A stretch of 64,000 nucleotides of DNA, taken from positions 1,178,001 through 1,242,000 of the forward strand of contig NZ_CP076563.1 in the NCBI RefSeq assembly GCF_044357945.1, written 5' to 3'. Both the position numbers and the translations under genes were made by a program. How positions within the stretch are numbered: the stretch's first letter is position 1; the number at the start of each line of letters is the position of its first letter. The stretch is from QAND01 sp003150225 (GTDB taxonomy: Bacteria > Bacillota > Clostridia > Christensenellales > QAND01). Positions 58,186 through 64,000 of this stretch are shown here, in pieces. A model generated the notes under the pieces. The model did no database searches. It was not told the origin of the DNA and saw nothing but the letters and a program-made list of their open reading frames with translations.

Positions 58186-58239
58186 GCAGCAATCGTGAAG
58201 CGGTGCCTTGCACACCTTGACCGCTCGACGCGTTTTAAA

Positions 58240-58268
58240 AGAGTGCCCTGACCGGCGCTCTTTTTTTG
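58240..58268 (+). terminator. Terminator downstream of XRE gene
   Basis: AGAGTGCC CTGACC GGCGCTCT, then seven T. Confidence 0.75.
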
Positions 58269-58272
58269 TCGT

Positions 58273-59403
58273 TTACAGCATGGCCTTGCCGCCAACGTAG
58301 GTCTGGACGCTCTTGAAATCGGCATCCAGTACGGCGATGTCGGCATCGTAGCCGGATTTGAGGAGCCCCTTCCGGTCCCCGATTCCCAGCATCCGGGCGG
58401 GATTGATGGTAGCGGCGTTGATGGCGGTGGCCTCCGGCAGGTCCGCCAGATCCATAAGATTTTTCACCGACTGGGACAGGGTGATGCAGCTGCCGGCCAG
58501 CTTACCGCTGGGCAGGCGGCCTACGCCATCCTCGCCGATGGTTACTTTGCGGTCCACGCTCTCATAATAACCGGGCTTCAGGCCCTTATAGCGGGAGGAA
58601 TCGGTAATGACAATGAGCTTATCCTTTCCCTTCATGGTGCCGATGAGGTTGATGACCGCCGGATGAATGTGGATGCCATCCGCGATGACCTCCGTATAAA
58701 GCCCCCGGATGGTAAGCGCCGCACCCGGCAAGCCTGGCTCTCGGTGATGGAGGGGGATCATGTTGTTAAAGCAATGGGTGATGTTGCTAGCCCCCTCGGT
58801 ATACGCCTGATAGGCTTCATCATACAGCGCGCCCGAATGGCCCATGCTGACGATGATCCCCCGTTCTACGCAGTATTTCAGCAGTTGGTGCCCTTCATCC
58901 TGCTCCACCGCCAGGCCGATCATCTTGATCCGGTTGCCGGAAGCCTCCTGAAACATCTTAAACTGCTCCACCGAGGGTTTCTGGATGAGGTAAGGATCAT
59001 AGGCGCCTTTAAAATCGTGAGAGGTATAAGGCCCCTGAAGAAAGATTCCATAGAGGTTAGCCCCCTCGATCCGCTCCTCATCGGCCTCGGCAATGGCGTG
59101 CATGGCCTGGAGAATGCGGGCCTCACTCCGGGTCACCGTGCCCGGCAAAAAGGTGGTAACCCCTTCCTTAGGATAGTAGGGAATCCAGTTGCGGATGGTA
59201 TCGGGGTTGCCGTCCGACGCATCGCCGCCGCCATAGCCATGGGTATGGGTATCGATAAGCCCGGGCAGAATCCGATGCTCCCCGTAGTCCACATCCGCGC
59301 GGCCATCCCCTGGCAAGACGCTCTCAATTCGATCCCCCGACAGCTCCACCACAGCCGGGATAAAGGCTTCGTCCACCCACACATTTTTACTCTTGATCCT
59401 CAT
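58273..59403 (-). CDS. NagA-like N-acetylhexosamine-6-phosphate deacetylase with altered metal site
   Basis: A 376-residue amidohydrolase that aligns with NagA: H53 and H55 in DTHTHG, H189 in SMGHSGA, H210 in NITHCFNN and catalytic D268 in VITDSS. NagA converts GlcNAc-6-phosphate to GlcN-6-phosphate and acetate. However, the metal-ligand Glu of the LEGP motif is Gln here (FLQGPY, Q123) and KGAH is KGAY. ATG 59403 follows AAGGAAGG. No nagB adjoins it; two aldolase genes lie just upstream on the same strand behind a terminator. Substrate preference may differ from GlcNAc-6-phosphate. Confidence 0.82.
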   Translation of the reverse strand: MRIKSKNVWVDEAFIPAVVELSGDRIESVLPGDGRADVDYGEHRILPGLIDTHTHGYGGGDASDGNPDTIRNWIPYYPKEGVTTFLPGTVTRSEARILQAMHAIAEADEERIEGANLYGIFLQGPYTSHDFKGAYDPYLIQKPSVEQFKMFQEASGNRIKMIGLAVEQDEGHQLLKYCVERGIIVSMGHSGALYDEAYQAYTEGASNITHCFNNMIPLHHREPGLPGAALTIRGLYTEVIADGIHIHPAVINLIGTMKGKDKLIVITDSSRYKGLKPGYYESVDRKVTIGEDGVGRLPSGKLAGSCITLSQSVKNLMDLADLPEATAINAATINPARMLGIGDRKGLLKSGYDADIAVLDADFKSVQTYVGGKAML

Positions 59404-59508
59404 ACTAGCATCCTTCCTTTCCCTATGAACCATCGTGACGGGAGCAAAAACCCGCACCCTTTTGGGCATAGTGTACCATAGGTTGGAAATTTTGTGTATG
59501 CGCCCTAC

Positions 59509-59537
59509 AAAAAAAGGACCCGGCATTGCCGGGCCCC
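59509..59537 (-). terminator. Terminator of tandem aldolase operon
   Basis: Minus strand GGCCCGGC AAT GCCGGGTCC, then seven T. Confidence 0.9.
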
Positions 59538-59555
59538 TCTTCTGCTCTTTGCTGT

Positions 59556-60398
59556 TTACCAGGCTTTGTTCTCCATGTTGAACAGCTTCATGTAGTGGAT
59601 CAGCTTATCCTTATAGCCGTTGCGCAGGGTCTCAACAGCCTGCATAACGCCCATGTTCTCGGGCAGGCCCTTCTCCTCCAGAGCGGCAACAGCGGCCAGG
59701 CTCAGGTCGGTGAAGATGTTGACCTTGGCGATACCCTCGCGGGTTGCACGGGCCAGGTTCTCATCGCCGGTGCCGGAGCCGCCGTGGAGCACCAAGGGGG
59801 TGTTGGGGATGGCCTTGCGGACAGCCGCCAGCACGTCGAAATCCAGGTGGGGGGTGCCTTTGTACACGCCGTGGGCGGTACCCATGGCGATGGCCAGCAG
59901 GTCAACCTTGGTCTTCTCAACGAATTCCTTGGCCTCGGCGGGGTTGGTCATGCCGGCGTCGCGGTCGGCGGCGTAGGTCACTCCCTGACCCACATGGCCC
60001 AGCTCGGCCTCGATGGAAGCGCCGCAGATGTGGGCGATGTTGGCCAGCTCAGCGCACTGGGCGATGTTGTCGGCCAGCTCCAGCTCGGAGCGGTCAGCCA
60101 TGATGGAGGAGCAGCCCTCGCGGAGCGCCTCGATGCAGACCTCGAAGGTCTTGCCGTGGTCCAGGTTGGCGCACACGGGCACTTTGGCGTCACGGGCCTT
60201 CTCGATGACCATCTGCATGAAATGATGGAAGCCGTTGACGGCCATGCCGGGTCCCAGATCCAGGATCATAGGAGCGTTGAGTTCCTCAGCGGCGCTGATG
60301 GCGGCGGTGACGGAATATTCATCATATACGTTGGGAGCGGTTACACCGTAGCCGCCTTCCATTGCACGTTTGGCGATTTCTGCCATGGTTACATACAT
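59556..60398 (-). CDS. Class II ketose-bisphosphate aldolase, tandem copy A
   Basis: A 280-residue zinc aldolase of the fructose-/tagatose-bisphosphate (FbaA/GatY/KbaY) family. Zinc and substrate residues are visible in ANLDHG, SIEAELGHVG, GTAHGVYKG and LHGGSGTGD. ANLDHG replaces the more usual HLDHG, so the first His is Asn. It is 75 bases after the paralogous gene and ends at a strong terminator. Codon use is strongly biased as in abundant glycolytic proteins. Fructose versus tagatose specificity cannot be told from motifs. Confidence 0.93.
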   Translation of the reverse strand: MYVTMAEIAKRAMEGGYGVTAPNVYDEYSVTAAISAAEELNAPMILDLGPGMAVNGFHHFMQMVIEKARDAKVPVCANLDHGKTFEVCIEALREGCSSIMADRSELELADNIAQCAELANIAHICGASIEAELGHVGQGVTYAADRDAGMTNPAEAKEFVEKTKVDLLAIAMGTAHGVYKGTPHLDFDVLAAVRKAIPNTPLVLHGGSGTGDENLARATREGIAKVNIFTDLSLAAVAALEEKGLPENMGVMQAVETLRNGYKDKLIHYMKLFNMENKAW

Positions 60399-60473
60399 TT
60401 TAAATTACCCCCTAGTTGTTATTTGGGAGCCGCGGGGAATCCCCGCAGCGGAAGTTGCGTGGATCTGCCCTTG

Positions 60474-61316
60474 TTACCAGGCTTTGTTCTCCATGTTGAA
60501 CAGCTTCATGTAGTGGACCAGCTTATCCTTGTAGCCCTTCATCATGATGTTCATCACGGGAAGTACGCCCATGTTCTCGCTGAAGCCGTTCTCACGGATG
60601 GCAGCGACAGCAGCTAGGCTCAGGTCGGTGAAGATGTTGACCTTGGCGATACCCTCGCGGGTTGCACGGGCCAGGTTCTCATCGCCGGTGCCGGAGCCGC
60701 CGTGGAGCACCAAGGGGGTGTTGGGGATGGCCTTGCGGACAGCCGCCAGCACGTCGAAATCCAGGTGGGGGGTGCCTTTGTACACGCCGTGGGCGGTGCC
60801 CATGGCGATGGCCAGCAGGTCAACCTTGGTCTTCTCAACGAATTCCTTGGCCTCGGCGGGGTTGGTCATGCCGGCGTCGCGGTCGGCGGCGTAGGTCATG
60901 CCCTGACCCACATGGCCCAGCTCGGCCTCGATGGAAGCGCCGCAGATGTGGGCGATGTTGGCCAGCTCGGCTACCTGAGCGATGTTCTCCTCAAGGGGCA
61001 GAACGGAACGGTCAGCCATGATGGAGGAGCAGCCTTCCCGCAGAGCCTGGATGCAAACCTCGAAGGTGCCGCCGTGATCCAGGTTGGTGCACACGGGCAC
61101 TTTGGCGTCACGGGCCTTCTCGATGGTCATCTTCATGAAATGATGGAAGCCGTTGGGGGCCATGCCAGGAGTAACGTCCAGAATCACAGGAGCGTTGAGT
61201 TCCTCAGCGGCGCTGATGGCAGCGGTGACGGAGAACTCATCGTACACGTTGGGAGCGGTTACACCGTAGCCGCCTTCCATTGCACGTTTGGCGATTTCTG
61301 CCATGGTTACATACAT
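60474..61316 (-). CDS. Class II ketose-bisphosphate aldolase, tandem copy B
   Basis: A 280-residue paralogue of copy A, sharing all active-site motifs (TNLDHGG, GTAHGVYKG, LHGGSGTGD). A central ~350-base tract is almost identical between the genes (I count three differences) while both flanks differ more. AAGGAGG precedes the ATG. It is the upstream gene of the pair with no terminator between them, so they are co-transcribed. Differences next to the zinc site (TNLDHGGTFEV versus ANLDHGKTFEV) may tune substrate choice. Confidence 0.93.
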   Translation of the reverse strand: MYVTMAEIAKRAMEGGYGVTAPNVYDEFSVTAAISAAEELNAPVILDVTPGMAPNGFHHFMKMTIEKARDAKVPVCTNLDHGGTFEVCIQALREGCSSIMADRSVLPLEENIAQVAELANIAHICGASIEAELGHVGQGMTYAADRDAGMTNPAEAKEFVEKTKVDLLAIAMGTAHGVYKGTPHLDFDVLAAVRKAIPNTPLVLHGGSGTGDENLARATREGIAKVNIFTDLSLAAVAAIRENGFSENMGVLPVMNIMMKGYKDKLVHYMKLFNMENKAW

Positions 61317-61515
61317 AGTCTAGTTCCTCCTTGTGTATATGATAGTTTTTAATTGGCTGCCGGTTGGGGCGCTCAATTATCATACACCCGTTAAAATTTG
61401 ATACTTACACAACTCATATTGTATACCATAACCCACAAATAGGAAAGAGAAATCCGCAAAGCTTCCCCTCCTTTTCCCGCTCAGAATCTGAAAGAGGCCG
61501 CTTCCATTTTATAGG

Positions 61516-61845
61516 CTATCCCCGGTAGCGGGAGAAGTACTGCCGCTCTCCCGAAAGGATGAGAACCAGCTCTCCCGACGCGATGGCGTAGGTGCCGGAA
61601 AAGCGCTCCTCGCCCCCCTCCAAAAGGATTTCGATGCCCGCCTCCCCCACAAGGGTATAACTGCCCCGCAGCACGTTGCCGGGATCGTCCGGCTGGCGCA
61701 CCGAAAAGCCGCCGTCTTTTTCAAATTCAAAGACCAGGCCGTCCATGGCCTGGGCCTGCCAAGCGCCGTAGATGTTCCCAGCGCCGCAGCCTACAAGGGC
61801 CAGCAACAGGGTGGCCAGCGTCAATGCCCATAAGATCCTCTTCAT
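61516..61845 (-). CDS. Small lipoprotein, lipocalin-like
   Basis: A 109-residue lipoprotein with signal peptide and lipobox LALVGCG, then a beta-rich domain starting IYGAWQAQAMDGLVFEFEKDGGF, the pattern of small lipocalin-like domains in Clostridia. Function unknown. It resembles the gene at 62738-63085 in layout (GxW near the start, EFxxDG, late LxLxLSG), so the two are probably paralogues on either side of an unrelated lipoprotein gene. Confidence 0.72.
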   Translation of the reverse strand: MKRILWALTLATLLLALVGCGAGNIYGAWQAQAMDGLVFEFEKDGGFSVRQPDDPGNVLRGSYTLVGEAGIEILLEGGEERFSGTYAIASGELVLILSGERQYFSRYRG

Positions 61846-62023
61846 GGTTTTCCTCCGTTCCCCGGGGCATATCCCCTATCCATATCTATTGCGGACAGCC
61901 TTTTTTCATGTCCAGCCGGGTAAAATCGGGGGAATTCCGCCGGTTAGGGCTAAAAACCGGGTTTGCCTTTTTCTCCGGTTCTATGGTATGAATGAAAATA
62001 TTCTTCCAAAGGAGGGTTTTCAG

Positions 62024-62674
62024 ATGAAGAAGAAACTGATTACAGTGCTTGCGTCTCTCACCGCGCTCTCTCTGTTGGCCACCGCCTGTTCCGGCGGCGG
62101 GGCGGGAAACAAAACCTCCCTCTTGCAAAAGGGGCTGGAGCTGGCGGGACAGCTGGACCTGCTGGCGGAAAGCGAGGATTACCGGAAATCCGTTACCACC
62201 GCACAGGAGGTGACCGGCGTGGTGGAGGAGATCGGCAGCTATGACTACGATTCGCCCCGGGCTGTGTACCAAATCCAGGGGGCGGATACCGCGTATCTGG
62301 GTATCCTGGCCTTGAGCGGCGCCAACCTAAGCCAGGAGATTCAGGACATCCTACGCCCGCGGTTTACCAGCGCCGTGGCGTCCATGATCAATGGTCAGCA
62401 GGGGGTTACCATCCTGGCCGCCACCGCTCTTCTAACCGTTAGCGACAGCTTTTTATACAGCGGGCTGGACAAGTCTTTGATCTATCTCTATCTCTACGAA
62501 GGCAAGTACAGCATAATGGTATCCTTCTCCCCCGATGACGAGGGCATCGTCAACGCCAACGCCAGCATCGTGGCGGATGAGGATCTTTCGGATCTTCAGA
62601 ACACCGATGACGTCTCCGCCTATCTCATGGGCCGGGGCCTTGCGGGAGTAACCGTCACGCCGGTGGAGCAATGA
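62024..62674 (+). CDS. Hypothetical lipoprotein
   Basis: A 216-residue protein with signal peptide and lipobox LLATACSGG, a Gly-rich spacer and an alpha/beta domain without a family I recognise. The middle is rich in Ala and Ser (ILALSGANLSQEIQDILRP) and the end is acidic (SFSPDDEGIVNANASIVADED). AAAGGAGGGTTTTCAG precedes the ATG. It lies between two small lipocalin-like lipoprotein genes on the other strand and has a strong terminator. Role unknown. Confidence 0.75.
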   Translation: MKKKLITVLASLTALSLLATACSGGGAGNKTSLLQKGLELAGQLDLLAESEDYRKSVTTAQEVTGVVEEIGSYDYDSPRAVYQIQGADTAYLGILALSGANLSQEIQDILRPRFTSAVASMINGQQGVTILAATALLTVSDSFLYSGLDKSLIYLYLYEGKYSIMVSFSPDDEGIVNANASIVADEDLSDLQNTDDVSAYLMGRGLAGVTVTPVEQ

Positions 62675-62688
62675 CGCATTGACAAGCG

Positions 62689-62725
62689 AAAAGGGAGCCG
62701 TGGTTTGACTACGGCTCCCTTTTTG
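62689..62725. terminator. Bidirectional terminator
   Basis: AAAAGGGAGCCGT / ACGGCTCCCTTTTT between convergent lipoprotein genes. Confidence 0.88.
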
Positions 62726-62737
62726 TTTGTCCTCCCT

Positions 62738-63085
62738 TTATTGCTGGCCCTCCTGATAGCGGACCAGCTTCTGTTCCGCTTGGCCGCTCAGGGTTAGATA
62801 CAGGGCATCGTCCTCCACCCGAAAGGTTCCGGTGGAGGAGACGGTATCCTCTCCCTCCGCCGTCATGGTAATGTCGCTGCCGTTGACCTTGTAGGCCATG
62901 GTGATGGATAGGTCCGGCATCAGGGGGGAGTAGGTCTTTACCTGGCCGTCCCGGGTGAACTCGATCACCGCCGCGCCATAATCCGCCTCATCGGTCCACT
63001 TGCCCACGATAGAGGCTCCGCCGCCGCAGCCCAAAAGGGCCAGCAACAGCAGCGCCGTCAGAGCAAAAGCCGCATATCGTCTCAT
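62738..63085 (-). CDS. Small lipoprotein, lipocalin-like (paralogue)
   Basis: A 115-residue lipoprotein with lipobox LALLGCGG, then VGKWTDEADYGAAVIEFTRDGQVKTY and a run of beta strands (YKVNGSDITMTAEGED, GTFRVEDDALYLTLSG). This is the usual pattern of small lipocalin-like domains (DUF5640-like) in anaerobic Firmicutes. No binding site can be inferred. It is a likely paralogue of the gene at 61516-61845. Confidence 0.75.
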   Translation of the reverse strand: MRRYAAFALTALLLLALLGCGGGASIVGKWTDEADYGAAVIEFTRDGQVKTYSPLMPDLSITMAYKVNGSDITMTAEGEDTVSSTGTFRVEDDALYLTLSGQAEQKLVRYQEGQQ

Positions 63086-63167
63086 GCAATCCCTCCTATC
63101 GCCCCAGGGGGCGTTTCATCCTATCCCCAGCATAGCAGGAAACGGCGATACCGGCAACGATGCAACG

Positions 63168-63199
63168 AAAAAAAGCGCGGGCGGCTATGCCGCCCGCGC
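63168..63199 (-). terminator. Terminator after CBS-domain gene
   Basis: Minus strand GCGCGGGCGGC AT AGCCGCCCGCGC, then seven T. Confidence 0.92.
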
Positions 63200-63205
63200 A
63201 AAGGC

Positions 63206-64000
63206 TTACTCCTCCTCCGGCTCCGCTTCCGGGGTGCTCTGAGGCAGTTTTTCAACCAGGGCCCATTCCACCCGGCGGTCCATCAGCTCCTCCACCCGGA
63301 TTCGGAGGCCTGCCACCTCCAGGGTGAATTTGCTGCCATCCCGAGGGATGGTGGTCATCTGGCTGAAGATTAGGCCGCCCAGGGTATCGCAGTCCTGACA
63401 GAGGGGCTGAAGATCGATTTCCAGACGCTCCTCCAGCTGCTCCAGATCCACCGAGCCCGACACCCGCCACAGGTTCTCCTCCAACTGTTGGATCTCCTCA
63501 TCGGCCTGGGGGTCGTATTCATCATAGATATTGCCCACAATCTCCTCGATGAGGTCCTCCATGGTAACGATGCCGCTGGTGCCGCCGTATTCATCCACCA
63601 CGATGGCCATATGGTTTTTCTTCTGCTGCATATCCCGGAACAGGATGTTGGTCCGCACCGATTCCGGCACAAAATAGGGCGCCCGCAGCAGCTCTAAAAG
63701 GGGCTTGGGCTCAGGACTCTTGGCGTTAAGAAGGTAATCCCGGGCAAATAGGATGCCCACGATATTGTCCACATCTTCCCCGTATACGGGGTATCGGGAC
63801 AGACCGGAGTTCACGATGGTCTCCACGATCTCCTCATCGGTATCCTCCAGCCAGATCGCCACCACATCGGTGCGGTGGGTCATCACATCCCGGGCGGTGG
63901 TGTTGTTAAACTCGAAGATGTTGTCGATCATCTCCCGCTCACCGCTTTCGATGGTTCCCCTCTGTCCGCCGATGTCCACCATCATGCGGATCTCCTCTTC
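63206..64000 (-). CDS. HlyC/CorC-type protein with paired CBS domains, 5'-truncated by window edge
   Basis: The last ~264 residues of a hemolysin C/CorC-family membrane protein. They begin with EEEIR and the linker IESGEREMIDNIFEF; two CBS domains follow (VMTHRTDVVAIW ... SRYPVYGEDVDNIVGIL and DMQQKKNHMAIVVDEYGGTSGIVTMEDLIEEIVG), then a CorC_HlyC domain (RDGSKFTLEVAGLRIRVEEL). The N-terminal DUF21 membrane domain should lie beyond 64000, so the in-frame ATG at 63985 is not the true start. The family is linked to Mg2+/Co2+ efflux. A strong terminator follows the stop. Confidence 0.92.
   Translation of the reverse strand, partial: EEEIRMMVDIGGQRGTIESGEREMIDNIFEFNNTTARDVMTHRTDVVAIWLEDTDEEIVETIVNSGLSRYPVYGEDVDNIVGILFARDYLLNAKSPEPKPLLELLRAPYFVPESVRTNILFRDMQQKKNHMAIVVDEYGGTSGIVTMEDLIEEIVGNIYDEYDPQADEEIQQLEENLWRVSGSVDLEQLEERLEIDLQPLCQDCDTLGGLIFSQMTTIPRDGSKFTLEVAGLRIRVEELMDRRVEWALVEKLPQSTPEAEPEEE

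Noticed and set aside
59526..61352. Long plus-strand open frames over the two aldolase genes
   Set aside because: They are shadows of highly biased codon use; the sense strand has complete aldolase motifs.
63206..63985. The ATG at 63985 as the true start of the CBS-domain gene
   Set aside because: The frame stays open to the window edge and the family has an N-terminal DUF21 membrane domain, so the gene is cut rather than short.
1..64000. Prophage, integrative element, tRNA or rRNA genes
   Set aside because: I found no integrase, phage structural, conjugation or transposase gene and no tRNA- or rRNA-like sequence on either strand by reading; a tRNAscan/Infernal run would be decisive.

Overview
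The window is chromosomal DNA of a moderately high-GC, anaerobic, spore-forming Clostridia-type Firmicute, probably a gut member of the Eubacteriales/Oscillospirales; I cannot name the genus from sequence alone. The evidence is a glycyl-radical pyruvate formate-lyase, an oxygen-labile Fe-S L-serine dehydratase, three ferrous-iron (Feo) loci, a cotJABC spore-coat operon, OmpR-type two-component systems and strong AGGAGG ribosome-binding sites. I see no rRNA, tRNA, CRISPR array, insertion sequence or prophage gene.

Layout. 1-4.6 kb: the 5' two thirds of pflB behind a ZTP (pfl-motif) riboswitch, a divergent MobB-like/kinase-like pair, a TSCPD protein and an amidohydrolase. 4.6-8.6 kb: a MacAB-type efflux operon, a Nudix hydrolase and TspO. 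8.7-12.2 kb: three tandem aldo/keto reductases, each with its own promoter and terminator. 12.2-19 kb: a ZIP transporter, a DeoR regulator, a regulator/ABC/kinase cell-envelope module and a glycosyltransferase. 19-30.3 kb: Feo locus 1, an aminoethylphosphonate/iron-type ABC operon ending in an HTH-nucleotidyltransferase fusion, and Feo locus 2 with a DtxR-type regulator. 30.5-38.1 kb: CotH, DUF4956 and VTC polyphosphate-polymerase genes, a two-component system and an HtrA protease. 38.4-45.5 kb: another aldo/keto reductase, a LiaF-like/DUF4097 pair, a YtcJ-type amidohydrolase, cotJABC and a large anchored surface protein. 45.5-54.2 kb: a second DtxR-type regulator, Feo locus 3, L-serine dehydratase, a PstS-like lipoprotein and an M14 peptidase. 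54.2-64 kb: an IspD-GNAT fusion, a MalY-type lyase, a tandem-repeat tract with an XRE membrane protein, a NagA-like deacetylase, two tandem class II aldolases, small lipoproteins and a CBS-domain protein cut by the window end.

How the genes work together. Iron import is controlled by what looks like a common operator (GTTAGC-N4-GCTAAC and variants) at two Feo loci, with half-sites at the third; DtxR-type genes sit beside two of them. Envelope stress is probably sensed by the kinase/regulator pair at 34.3-36.5 kb, because its own promoter and the htrA promoter carry the same spaced boxes.

The most exciting observation is at 45527-45650. A perfect 20-bp inverted repeat flanks an 80-bp segment, and one arm forms the spacer of a near-consensus promoter reading into the surface-protein gene. 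Inverting the segment would replace the -35 TTTACA with ATGCTA. This is the signature of an invertible, phase-variable promoter. A second theme is sequence homogenisation of tandem paralogues (three aldo/keto reductases, two binding proteins, two aldolases), which suggests recent gene conversion.
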